A stretch of DNA of 64,000 bases, from positions 1 to 64,000 of the forward strand of contig NZ_CAMVPU010000011.1 of the NCBI RefSeq assembly GCF_947169445.1, written 5' to 3'. The stretch's first letter is position 1. Each line of letters starts with the position of its first letter. The translations under genes and the position numbers were made by a program. Below the pieces are notes generated by a model that was not told where the DNA came from, ran no database searches, and saw nothing but the letters and a program-made list of their open reading frames with translations. Shown one piece after another: positions 44,837 through 54,170 of the stretch. Origin of the DNA: an uncultured Butyrivibrio sp. GTDB lineage: Bacteria; Bacillota; Clostridia; Lachnospirales; Lachnospiraceae.

Positions 44837-45802
44837 ATGCCAGAAGTAAGTGTGGTAATTACATATTACAATTCAAGTCCGTTTTATTTAAGAAAATGCC
44901 TAGATAGTGTTATTGAACAGACATTCAAGGACTTCGAAGCGATAATCGTATGCAACGAAAACTGTTGTAAGCAATATTGGATGCGAATAAAAGAGGAATA
45001 TGAAAAATTAGACAGTCGTTTAAAATTTGTATCGATAGATAAAAAAGGCGCTTCTGCTGCAAGGAATTATGCTATTTCAATGTGTCAGGGGAAATATTTG
45101 TCAATTATTGATGGGGATGATTATGTTGAGAATAATTTTCTATCAAGATTAATGGAAGGTATGAAGGAAGGAACTTCAGATATATGTATATGTGGGGTTG
45201 TTGATAAATATTTCCCAGTTGTAAATATGACTATAGATAGAAGAATTTTTTTCTCAATGCCAGGAGAATTTATCAATCTACAGTATGTTAATTTTTCTGT
45301 AAACAAGTTGTATAAGCTTGAATATATTAGGGAACATGAGATTAGATATCCGGAAGGTGTTGAACTCGGAGAGGATGCTCTTTTTTTGGCACAGTATTAT
45401 AAGTACTGCAATCATATTTCATGTATTCCAGATGGCCTTTATCACTATATTGCTCATAGAACATCGTTGACACATGTTTTCTTTAAAAAATATTTTGAGT
45501 ATGAAAGAGATGTGATTGATGTTCAGTATAAGATGTTTTCACAATATCCGTTATCTGAAAGTGAAAAGGAAATACTCTATCATTGGTTATTTATAAAAAT
45601 GTTGTATACAGCGTGGTATTATCTCGACGAAAACCCTGATTATGTAACGGAGGCAAAAAGGATTTTTGAATTGAAAGAGATGACGATACTTCTTGAAGGC
45701 GATTATAAGACTAACAAACGTTTTAACAAAAAACAAATAAAAATGATTGAAAAGTGGAAAAAACATCAGATGCCTTATGGTTTAATGAAGAAAATTATGT
45801 GA
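44837..45802 (+). CDS. GT2 family glycosyltransferase
   Basis: 321 residues: VSVVITYYNSSPFYLRKCLDS, ASAARNYAISMCQGKYLS and IIDGDDYVENNFL (DxD) mark the GT-A core; GVELGEDALFLAQYY is the usual ED motif of the second half. It starts one base after the preceding gene's stop, with GAGGGAG seven bases upstream of ATG 44837. It is probably cotranscribed and acts on the same repeat unit. Specificity unknown. Confidence 0.88.
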   Translation: MPEVSVVITYYNSSPFYLRKCLDSVIEQTFKDFEAIIVCNENCCKQYWMRIKEEYEKLDSRLKFVSIDKKGASAARNYAISMCQGKYLSIIDGDDYVENNFLSRLMEGMKEGTSDICICGVVDKYFPVVNMTIDRRIFFSMPGEFINLQYVNFSVNKLYKLEYIREHEIRYPEGVELGEDALFLAQYYKYCNHISCIPDGLYHYIAHRTSLTHVFFKKYFEYERDVIDVQYKMFSQYPLSESEKEILYHWLFIKMLYTAWYYLDENPDYVTEAKRIFELKEMTILLEGDYKTNKRFNKKQIKMIEKWKKHQMPYGLMKKIM

Positions 45803-45862
45803 TTTATCTATGGGCATGATAGAGATACCATTTTTTGAGAGTGATGTGATAATGCGTTTTGA

Positions 45863-48111
45863 ATGGGGATTAGTATGCTTTTTTATTATGTATTTGCTTT
45901 GGGAGTATTGCTTTTTAGTATCTCTGTTTTGTTTTTTGGATCAGTAGTATGGATGTTTAGTGTATGGTCTGATCTTTCTGTGGGTGAAATATTGTACCAG
46001 ATGAACGTATCGGCAGAAGGTACTAACGTTGATATGATAAGGGACTATATTTGGCGTTATGGTATATGGGAAATACTTATAATTATAATCGTTCTTGTTA
46101 CTGGTATATATTTATATAAGAATAAAAGGAAATATATAAAGCCCTTTGTTGTTACTTTTGTGCTAACATCTGTCACATTGCTTGCGATAACAGTATACAA
46201 GCTTCAAATGAATCTAGATATTGTTAGTTTTGTTCGTGATGCGGTACAAGAATCTGATTTTATAAGTGAAAATTATGTTGATCCAAATGAAGTAAAGCTT
46301 GAATTTCCTGAGAAAAAAAGAAATTTAATATACATATATTTAGAATCTATGGAAGTAACCTACGCTGATAAGAGTATAGGGGGAGCGTTTGATGTAAATG
46401 TAATTCCTGAGTTGGCTCAAATTGCATTGAACAATGAATCGTTTTCAAAGAAGGATTGTATAAATGGAGCAATATCTTAGTTGGTTCAACATGGACCATG
46501 GGAGCAATGTTTGCACATAGTTCAGGGTTGCCTTTAAAGGTATTGACTAATTTAGAAGATGGAAATTTTTATCCTAATGTAGTGTCTATCGGTGATATTT
46601 TGAAAAAAGAAGGATACTATCAGGAACTATTGATTGGATCTAAAGCGGCCTTTGGAGCGCGAGAACAGTTCTATTCGCAACATGGTAATTATAGTATTTT
46701 TGATTATGATACTGCAGTAGAAAAAGGCTTGATTCCGGAAGATTATTTTGAATTTTGGGGATATGAGGACGAAAAGCTATTTGAGTATGCTAAGGGAGAA
46801 GTGCTAAGATTATCAAAGGGAGAACAACCGTTCAATTTGACGATTCTTACAGTGGATACTCACTTTGAAGATGGTTATATATGTAATCTGTGTAGAGAGG
46901 ATTATCTTGGAGAACAGTATTCAAATGTGATGGCTTGTTCTAGTAGACAAGTTAGTGAATTTTTGAATTGGATTAAAAAACAGGATTTCTATGATGACAC
47001 AACAATTGTTATCAATGGTGATCATCCTACTATGGATAAGGATTATTGCTTAAATGTACCTAAAGATTATCAGAGAAAGACATATACTGCATTTGTTAAT
47101 TCAGCAGTAACTAAAATGAATGACGATTATCGGGAGTATTCGACTATGGATTTGTTTCCGACAACATTGGCGGCAATGGGGGTGTATATTCCTGGCGATA
47201 GATTAGCATTGGGGAGTAATCTTTTTTCGGATAAACCTACGCTTGTGGAAAGGTATGGAATAGATAATTGCAATAGCTTATTGGCAAGAAAATCCACATT
47301 AATGAACGAACTTGCAGATTTTTCCATAGATGATGATATGATTCAAACTATAAGAGATAATACTAAATTTGGCATTTATGATTTGGATTTAGAAGGGAAT
47401 AATGTGAGGTTTAGAGCTTATGTTGATGACTGTTTTCCGATGGATATGATAGATTGTGCGACAATAGAAGTGAAAAATCATAATGGGAAAGTTATAGATC
47501 GGGTTAAAGTAGAAATTCAAGATAGGATAGACAATGAAGATAATTCATATTTGGAATTAGATGGAGAATTGAGTTTTGACTTAAAAAAGTACGCTAATTG
47601 TATATGTAAGCTTTGTTTCAAGGCTTCTGGAGGAGAAACATTTGAGGTAGCATGTTTGAATGAACCATTGTTATCACTGAAAAATGCGATAGGGCTACCG
47701 GCATATTTAAAACTCATAGATTCGAATAATGAAATAGTATTTATTAGTGTGAAAGATGATGGTAGTTATTCAATTACGGATGCTGATTTAGAAGTTTTAA
47801 GTAAATTAGGAGTTAACACAGATTTAAGGGATGCATTCAGAAAATCATTTTATGCAGTGATTGATAGTGAAAAATGCATTGAGGAAATATCAGAGGAGCC
47901 ATTATTTAATTCTGGGGTTATAGGGGAGAACCGAAAGTACACTATACAAAGTGAAGGATTTGAATGTGGAAACATGAGCGCAATAATAATAGATGGCAAA
48001 GAGTATTCTAAAAATCTTAGGGGATTAAATATTGTTGTATATGATAAAAACGTGGGCAATGTGATAGATTCTGTTTCTTTTGATATGTATAATTTGGGGA
48101 TGAAATGGTGA
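45863..48111 (+). pseudogene. LTA-synthase/MdoB-like phosphoglycerol transferase gene broken by a one-base frameshift
   Basis: Two frames make up one gene. The first (45863-46480) has three membrane helices and the start of a sulfatase-fold domain (RNLIYIYLESMEVTYADKS with the usual ESMExT nucleophile region), ending at TAG 46478-46480. The second continues at once in another frame with VGSTWTMGAMFAHSSGLPL, VDTHFEDGY and NGDHPTM. Adding one T at about 46477 gives NGAISLVGSTWT, the expected family sequence. The C-terminal ~240 residues lie beyond the catalytic domain. Intact members transfer phosphoglycerol from phosphatidylglycerol to surface glycans. A sequencing error or real mutation are both possible. 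Confidence 0.82.
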
Positions 48112-48220
48112 AAAAAGTTGCAATTTAATGTCTGGGGGAACTTTTTCAAGACATTAGTCTGTGAGATTTAGAAATGGAAATAATAAGCACAATGTGCAAA
48201 TATATGATGGGGAATGTAGC

Positions 48221-49915
48221 ATGAAGCAAAAGATGTTAGGAAAAGTGAATAAGAAGATTATTTCTTGTTGTGTAGAGATAATACTATTATTGTTAGTAGC
48301 TTTTTTTTCTTGTTTTTGTTATTTTGCATATACTTATGGCCAATTTGATATTGGTGGGAATTATAGTTTTTATGCTTTATCAATAATCTATATTCTTGTT
48401 TTTTTATTTGTGAAAGAAATACACAAAAAAATAAGTGTTTGTTGCGAAAAAAGCAGTATTATTTCTGGCACTTATTTTGATTTTAATGCTAAAAATATTC
48501 TATTGTGGACTGGCCTTTTTGTTCTATGTATGCTTCCTTACATAATTTTTCTATATCCTGGAGTAATACCACCTGATACTATTAGCGAATTAATCGATTT
48601 TTATAATGGAGATGCGCCACTTCCAGTTATCTGGGTAAATGGAACTGTCCCGATTGAGTATTTTTTAAATAATCACCATCCATTCTTTGACTCATTTCTC
48701 TATGGTGGTGCAATTTATCTTGGTTATATTTTAGGTGATGCTAATATTGGCATATTTATATATGTTTTGTTACAAACTATAGCAACTGGGGCTGTTTTTT
48801 CAATTACATTATGCAGTTTTAAGAAATTGGAGATTTCGGACGTATACTTATATGGGGGGATATATGTGTTGCCATTTGTACCTTTATATATTGTGCAGAT
48901 GGGAAAAGATAGTACATTTAGCACTTGTTTTGCGGCGTGGATGATTGTCTATGCCTACATTGTAATTGATGGATTTACCACGAAACGCATGGCATTTTTA
49001 GCTGTAGTGTCGCTTCTGTGTTCATTGACTAAGAAAACTGGTGTGTATGTTGTTGTTATCAGCATTTTGGTTTTAGCGGTTTATTATTTTTTCATCAAAA
49101 GCTATAATCAACTAGCAATCATTTTATCATTTTCTATTGCTTTGATAGTATTATATTTCTGTCTGATTCCCAAGGTGCTATTTCCTATTATGAATATTTA
49201 TGAGGGAGGAAGGCAAGAGGCTCTTGGCCCTATGATACAGCAAGTATCGAGGGTGGTTATAGAACATGAAGATGAAATTTCGGAAAGCGATAAGAAAGTA
49301 ATCGAAAATATTATTGCCTACGAGCAAATAAACGAAAAATATAATTATCATTTGACTGATGGCGTAAAGGACACATTTAATTTTTATGCAACGGATAAAG
49401 ATGTATCTGATTTTCGGAAAACTTGGTTAAAGTTAGGAATAAAGTATCCGTTAACGTATCTTAAGGCAACTTTTGGTACTAGTGGAGGATTTTTCTTTCC
49501 TAAAGGAAACCTGTATGTTTATGGAGCTGATTCTCGGATAGATTCAATGTTTTTTTGGTGGGATGGGGTTGCCTATAGTATTCCAGAATTGTCAGGAATC
49601 CATCAAGTGGAAGCGCTTGACGAAATACGCGCTGTTGTTTGGAATGCATATCATTTTATTGCTAATATTCCAGGATTGAATATATTGTTTGATTTAAGTA
49701 TTTATGCTTGGTTCATTCCGTTATACGCCTTTGTTTCATTTGTGAAAAGAAAAGATATTATCAATTTGATAGTATTAGTTCCTATCATGCTTTCTGTTTT
49801 AGTGTTGGTGATTTGTCCTGAATCTGATACAAGATACGCATTGCCAATTATTTATTGCATTCCATTAGTTCTAGGTCTTTGCAATAGAAAAAGAGAGCAT
49901 ACTACTATGGCTTGA
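48221..49915 (+). CDS. DUF6020-like polytopic membrane protein
   Basis: 564 residues with about 12 membrane helices. An outside loop reads LYPGVIPPDTISELIDFYNG, followed by NNHHPFFDSFLYGG and VQMGKDSTFS. This pattern, to my recollection, is that of the DUF6020 family of Firmicutes surface-glycan loci, GT-C-like proteins with unknown substrate. ATG 48221 follows GGGGAA at eight bases; an upstream in-frame start at 48161 has no binding site. The gene is AT-rich with many T runs. Confidence 0.78.
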   Translation: MKQKMLGKVNKKIISCCVEIILLLLVAFFSCFCYFAYTYGQFDIGGNYSFYALSIIYILVFLFVKEIHKKISVCCEKSSIISGTYFDFNAKNILLWTGLFVLCMLPYIIFLYPGVIPPDTISELIDFYNGDAPLPVIWVNGTVPIEYFLNNHHPFFDSFLYGGAIYLGYILGDANIGIFIYVLLQTIATGAVFSITLCSFKKLEISDVYLYGGIYVLPFVPLYIVQMGKDSTFSTCFAAWMIVYAYIVIDGFTTKRMAFLAVVSLLCSLTKKTGVYVVVISILVLAVYYFFIKSYNQLAIILSFSIALIVLYFCLIPKVLFPIMNIYEGGRQEALGPMIQQVSRVVIEHEDEISESDKKVIENIIAYEQINEKYNYHLTDGVKDTFNFYATDKDVSDFRKTWLKLGIKYPLTYLKATFGTSGGFFFPKGNLYVYGADSRIDSMFFWWDGVAYSIPELSGIHQVEALDEIRAVVWNAYHFIANIPGLNILFDLSIYAWFIPLYAFVSFVKRKDIINLIVLVPIMLSVLVLVICPESDTRYALPIIYCIPLVLGLCNRKREHTTMA

Positions 49916-49959
49916 AACACATATAATGATGCATATTATTAAGTGTAGAAGGTGATGGA

Positions 49960-50895
49960 ATGGATAAGATAGCTGTTTTGATTCCTTGCTACAATGAAGC
50001 AAGGACAATTGAAAAAGTGATTAGAGACGCGCGTAAATCGATTCCAGATGCTATGATTTATGTATACAATAACAATTCAACTGATGGTACAGCTGAAATT
50101 GCTAAGAAGGCTGGAGCCATTGTACGTAGCGAATATATGCAGGGAAAAGGCAATGTGATTAGAAGAATGTTTAGAGAAATCGAAGCGTCCGTTTATGTTA
50201 TGGTTGATGGAGACGATACTTATCCTATGGATGCTGCTCCAGAGATGGTGGATTTAGTTCTTAATCACAATGCAGATATGGTGATTGGGGATAGGTTGTC
50301 CTCTACATATTTCAATGAGAATAAGAGACCATTTCACAATTTTGGTAACAGCCTAGTGAAATTCAGTATAAATCACCTTTTTGGATGTGAGATACGAGAC
50401 ATTATGACAGGGTTTAGAGCCTTTAGCTATGAGTTTGTAAAAACATTTCCGGTGCTATCAAAGGGATTTGAGATAGAAACCGAAATGACCATTCATGCCG
50501 TGTATAACAATATGCAGATTGAAAACGTTGTTATTGATTACAGAGACAGGCCGGAAGGTTCAGTCAGTAAGTTGAATACGTATGCCGATGGGATTAGGGT
50601 TTTAAAGACGATAGGTAAGCTTTTTAGGAATTATAAACCTTTTGTTTACTTTTCGGTTATAGCTTGTTTGCTAGCAGTATTATCAACAGCATTTTTTATA
50701 CCAGTTTTTCAGGAATATTGTATTTCGCATATGGTAAGAAGATTTCCTACTTTGATTGTATGTGGATTTATAATGCTTTCAGCAATAATAAGCTTTTTTG
50801 TGGGTATATTGCTAGATAATATGGCGTTGAATAATAGAAGGCAGTTTGAGATACAGTTATGTTCATTGCAGAGACATAAGAAAAGTAATGAATAA
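49960..50895 (+). CDS. DPM-like polyprenyl-phosphate glycosyltransferase
   Basis: 311 residues. The GT2 core has VLIPCYNEARTIEKVIRDA, VYNNNSTDGTAEIAKKAGA, VMVDGDDTYPMDAAPEM (DxD) and the DPMS-specific DIMTGFRAFSYEF; two membrane helices at the C-terminus (about 226-250 and 262-285) anchor it. It probably loads a sugar onto undecaprenyl phosphate, which GtrA could flip and a GT-C or GtrII-like enzyme could use outside. AAGGTGATGGA precedes the ATG. Confidence 0.9.
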   Translation: MDKIAVLIPCYNEARTIEKVIRDARKSIPDAMIYVYNNNSTDGTAEIAKKAGAIVRSEYMQGKGNVIRRMFREIEASVYVMVDGDDTYPMDAAPEMVDLVLNHNADMVIGDRLSSTYFNENKRPFHNFGNSLVKFSINHLFGCEIRDIMTGFRAFSYEFVKTFPVLSKGFEIETEMTIHAVYNNMQIENVVIDYRDRPEGSVSKLNTYADGIRVLKTIGKLFRNYKPFVYFSVIACLLAVLSTAFFIPVFQEYCISHMVRRFPTLIVCGFIMLSAIISFFVGILLDNMALNNRRQFEIQLCSLQRHKKSNE

Positions 50896-50945
50896 TCGAA
50901 TGATAGTGATATGATGCTGATATGGAATTTTAAAAGCTTATAGGC

Positions 50946-51213
50946 AATACTAAGTAGGAGTTGGCTCAATGAGAAAAGTTCATTAGATGCTATTCACCAT
51001 AAGTACTCTGAAAGTGATAAAAAGAATAAGTATTACCACCACAGTTTGTACAATTGTGTAATAAAAGAATTTAGTGATGAATTGACGCAAAAGAATTTTA
51101 CTATTGATGGTGTTAAATATACCTGGATGACCATTGAAGAGATGGAGAAGAACCCATCTATTCAAAAGAAAAATTCGGAAGTCGTTGAGTTTGTAAAGCA
51201 TAATAGCTATTAG
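50946..51213 (+). pseudogene. Decayed gene fragment (~85 codons, no start codon)
   Basis: An open frame from about 50946 to TAG at 51211-51213 encodes a protein-like stretch (KYYHHSLYNCVIKEFSDEL, KYTWMTIEEMEKN, NSEVVEFVKHN) but has no ATG/GTG/TTG with a binding site at its head and is preceded by TAG. It looks like the C-terminal remnant of a gene whose 5' part was lost. The WMTIEEME...VVEFVK end recalls some NUDIX-like tails; this assignment is tentative. Confidence 0.5.
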
Positions 51214-51241
51214 TTGAAGACAACCGGTACCACAAAAGCTG

Positions 51242-51252
51242 GTGCCTGACAC
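51242..51252. repeat. Palindrome GTGCCTGACAC, left flank of first ATPase pair
   Basis: Together with the preceding G it matches 12 of 13 positions of the motif at 52999-53010, whose core GTGCCTGGCAC is a perfect palindrome. The two copies bracket the gene pair 51289-52977. Confidence 0.55.
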
Positions 51253-51288
51253 TGAGTAGCAAACGTTAGCAATAGGGGTGAAGGATAA

Positions 51289-52395
51289 ATGATCAAGTAC
51301 CTATACATTAACAATTACAAAAGTTTCGTAAATTTTAGAGTGGATTTTTCCAAAAAGAATCTTTTGTTGGGCAAAAATGGAACAGGGAAAAGTACTATAT
51401 TTTTGCTCATAGCCACGCTCAGGAATTTTGTTTTGGGCAATGGCGTGGTAGCAGGGAATTTGTTCTTTTCAAACTCAGCAACAAGATGGATGAATAGCAG
51501 TATACAAACATTTGAGATTGGATTATCAGACGGGGATGATTTGTATACTTATAGGCTTGAAATAGAATATAGTAAAGATCCGGATGTTACAAAGGTAAAA
51601 GCAGAAACAGTATCATTAGCTGATAAGCCATTGCTTTCCGTTAAAGAAGGTGTGGCTTTCATTAGTGATGGGTCTTCTTTTAGTGGAAGAGAACTCTTAG
51701 TGGATTCTTCTTTGTCGGCTCTGAATGCTTTTAATTTAGGAAGTGGACATAAGGAACTATCTAGGTTTAGGGAATTGATGAGTAAAATAGTTTATTGCTC
51801 ACCATATCCCAGGAATATGGTAGATAGGGTTGAAAATGACGTTTATTGGCCGTTGTTGGATTTTTCTAATATTGCATCGGCATATACTGGAATTGTGCAG
51901 TTATACCCTGATATTCAGCAAAAAGTGAATGATGCAATGCGAGAGATTAATCCTGCATTTAAGAGAACGAGAGTGTCGGCAGAGCCTTATGGAAAGTTTT
52001 TTGTGATTGATTATCAATATAAGGATGTTGAATGTTCATTCAGCTTTGGTGAGTTGTCGGATGGAGAAAAAATGCTATTTGCACTTTATGCTTTGATATA
52101 TGGGTATGTTGCCAATGATTTTGTGGTTTTATTGGATGAACCGGATAATTACGTTTCATTAAAGGAATTGCAACCGTGGTGTACAGAACTTGAGCATACT
52201 ATGAGTGAAAATGGACAGTGTCTCCTTATTTCACATAATGCAGAAATTATAGATTATATGGCTGAAGCGGATGGTATTTGGTTTTCCAGACTGAGTTCCG
52301 GAGAAAGTCAGGTTATTAGCAATCCATTAGTGCAGGCTGCTGAGAATCAACTTCTGCCTTACTCAGAACTAATAGCAAGGGGACTGGATGAGTAA
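51289..52395 (+). CDS. AAA/ABC-type ATPase (AAA_21-like), first putative defence pair
   Basis: 368 residues of the SMC/OLD-like ATPase type: an N-terminal KYLYINNYKSFVNFRVDF, Walker A GKNGTGKS (28-35), a long insertion, signature FGELSDGEKMLFAL, Walker B FVVLLDEPDNYV and H-loop LLISHNAE. Proteins of this kind commonly act as the sensor/ATPase of two-gene anti-phage systems with a TOPRIM-like nuclease. Its partner gene begins immediately after its TAA. It has no link to polysaccharide synthesis, so it is probably an inserted unit. GGGGTGAAGGA precedes the ATG. Confidence 0.82.
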   Translation: MIKYLYINNYKSFVNFRVDFSKKNLLLGKNGTGKSTIFLLIATLRNFVLGNGVVAGNLFFSNSATRWMNSSIQTFEIGLSDGDDLYTYRLEIEYSKDPDVTKVKAETVSLADKPLLSVKEGVAFISDGSSFSGRELLVDSSLSALNAFNLGSGHKELSRFRELMSKIVYCSPYPRNMVDRVENDVYWPLLDFSNIASAYTGIVQLYPDIQQKVNDAMREINPAFKRTRVSAEPYGKFFVIDYQYKDVECSFSFGELSDGEKMLFALYALIYGYVANDFVVLLDEPDNYVSLKELQPWCTELEHTMSENGQCLLISHNAEIIDYMAEADGIWFSRLSSGESQVISNPLVQAAENQLLPYSELIARGLDE

Positions 52396-52977
52396 ATGAA
52401 ATTAAGTAAAGAATATAGATATCATATACTTTGCGAGGATGTTCAGACACGGACTTTTATTGAATCATTTTTGCATGCTCTGGATATTTCATTTAGACGC
52501 ATTCATTCGAATATGGCTCCTAAAGGTGAGAATTGTGGTGAGCAGTACGTAAGAAAATATTTGTATTCAGAGGCGAAACTAATCGTCAACTGTAATTATC
52601 AAAAGTTGACACTTATTGTATGTACTGATGCAGATATAAATGAAGTTCAACAGAGGAGAAAGCAGCTATTAGATCAACTTCGAGCTGATTCGGAAAAGGA
52701 TAGTAAGGGAGCACCGATAGATGTAGAAAAAGAATGCATTATGATCTGGATTCCGAAGAGGCAGATTGAGAACTGGATTCACTTTTTAAGGAATGAAGAT
52801 GTCACAGAGGATATTGATTACAGGCATTCGGGCAGCAGACCAGAAAGCTGTAAAGATGAAGCACAAAAGATAATGGAATACTTCCAAAATATGATTGCTT
52901 TCGAAAAAGTATTACCTTCACTAAGTGTTGCAAAAGGTGAATATGAAAGAGTGTGCAGGTTGCAGAATAGTAGATAA
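52396..52977 (+). CDS. TOPRIM-like partner protein, first putative defence pair
   Basis: 193 residues. The start YRYHILCEDVQTRTFIESFL places an acidic residue after a beta strand, and LTLIVCTDADINEVQQRR gives the DxD, the arrangement of TOPRIM-type nucleases; WIPKRQIENWI is a further conserved-looking motif. It resembles small partner proteins found after AAA_21 ATPases. Catalysis is not proven. The ATG follows the ATPase stop codon directly, so the two are translationally coupled. Confidence 0.7.
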   Translation: MKLSKEYRYHILCEDVQTRTFIESFLHALDISFRRIHSNMAPKGENCGEQYVRKYLYSEAKLIVNCNYQKLTLIVCTDADINEVQQRRKQLLDQLRADSEKDSKGAPIDVEKECIMIWIPKRQIENWIHFLRNEDVTEDIDYRHSGSRPESCKDEAQKIMEYFQNMIAFEKVLPSLSVAKGEYERVCRLQNSR

Positions 52978-52998
52978 AAGTATTGAAAAAAGAACCTT

Positions 52999-53010
52999 GG
53001 TGCCTGGCAC
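52999..53010. repeat. Palindrome GTGCCTGGCAC, right flank of first ATPase pair
   Basis: Perfect 11-base palindrome, 22 bases after the partner gene's stop and before the second pair. See the near copy at 51242-51252. Confidence 0.55.
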
Positions 53011-53063
53011 GCATTTTCAGAAGATAGAGATTGATTTTGTTTTTGAAGGTTGAAAGGATTATT

Positions 53064-54170
53064 ATGCTAAGAAGATTTGAAGTTGAGAACTTTAAGGGAT
53101 TTAAAAAGAGACTAGTGCTTGATTTTTCGGCCGGAGAATATGATTTCAATACAGACGTGGTTAAAGATAATACTGTCAATAAAGCTATTGTTTATGGCAA
53201 AAATGGAAGTGGCAAAAGTTGCCTAGGGATAGCATTGTTTGATATTATACATCATCTTACGGATAAGAACCGCATGAAAGCTAGGTATTTATCAAACTAT
53301 AAGAATCTTAGAGGAATTAATGAAAGTGTTAAGTTTCTGTATGAATTCATCTTTGATGGGATAAAGGTGATTTATGAGTATGAAAAAGCAGATGCTGATA
53401 CGTTACTTAATGAGAGTCTTTCTATAAGCGATGAAGTAGTTTTGAATTATAGCTTCTTAGATAGAAAAAACAACTATGTGTCACCGCAAATAAGTGGAAG
53501 TCTTAATCTTGATATGCTTAATGAAAGCGATATATCAGTTGTTAGATATATTTATAAGAATAGTCCCTCAAATGCAATTCCGGCTATATCTATGCTTATG
53601 GATTTTTGCGATAGAATGTTATGGTTCAGAAGCCTGTCAGAGGGAAATTCCTATGCGGGATATATGATTGGTCGGAAAAGTCTAGCAAAGATTATTTATG
53701 AAACTGATAGTTTGGCTGACTTTGAGAATTTTCTTGGAGAATTTGGGCTAAATTATAATTTGGACTTTAAGAAGTCCGGAGATGATATTCTTCTTGTTGT
53801 TAAATTTGGAAATAGGACGGTACCCTTTGATGAAATTGCTTCTACAGGAACAATGTCATTAATGTTGTTCTACACATGGAGCAAGAGTTTTGACAAGATT
53901 TCTTTTTTATTTATTGATGAATTTGATGCTTTTTTCCACTATGAAGCAGCGGCAACTATTGTAAAAAGGCTTAATAAAGCTAAATCGTTCCAAAGTGTTT
54001 TGACATCGCATAATACATATCTTATGCAGAACAAGCTGACCAGACCAGATTGTTGTTTCATTATCAATGATAATAGCATTAAAAGTCTAAATCATTGCAC
54101 GGATAAGGAAATTCGGGAAGCGCATAATCTAGAAAAAATGTATATAAACGGAGCTTTTGTAGATGAGTAA
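53064..54170 (+). CDS. AAA family ATPase (AAA_15/RloA-like), second putative defence pair
   Basis: 368 residues with an N-terminal RFEVENFKGFKKRLVLDF, Walker A GKNGSGKS (45-52), a conserved region around FDEIASTGTMSLMLFYTW as signature, Walker B FLFIDEFDAFFHYEA and a His in LTSHNTYLM. It belongs to the SMC-like ATPases of abortive-infection systems such as RloA/AbiLi. The ATPase is clearly different from the first one, so the two pairs are not a recent duplication. ATG 53064 follows AAGGA. It overlaps the next gene by eight bases. Confidence 0.82.
   Translation: MLRRFEVENFKGFKKRLVLDFSAGEYDFNTDVVKDNTVNKAIVYGKNGSGKSCLGIALFDIIHHLTDKNRMKARYLSNYKNLRGINESVKFLYEFIFDGIKVIYEYEKADADTLLNESLSISDEVVLNYSFLDRKNNYVSPQISGSLNLDMLNESDISVVRYIYKNSPSNAIPAISMLMDFCDRMLWFRSLSEGNSYAGYMIGRKSLAKIIYETDSLADFENFLGEFGLNYNLDFKKSGDDILLVVKFGNRTVPFDEIASTGTMSLMLFYTWSKSFDKISFLFIDEFDAFFHYEAAATIVKRLNKAKSFQSVLTSHNTYLMQNKLTRPDCCFIINDNSIKSLNHCTDKEIREAHNLEKMYINGAFVDE

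Noticed and set aside
46456..46480. Programmed -1 ribosomal frameshift in the LTA-synthase-like gene
   Set aside because: No slippery heptamer or following structure was seen; a single-base deletion explains it more simply.
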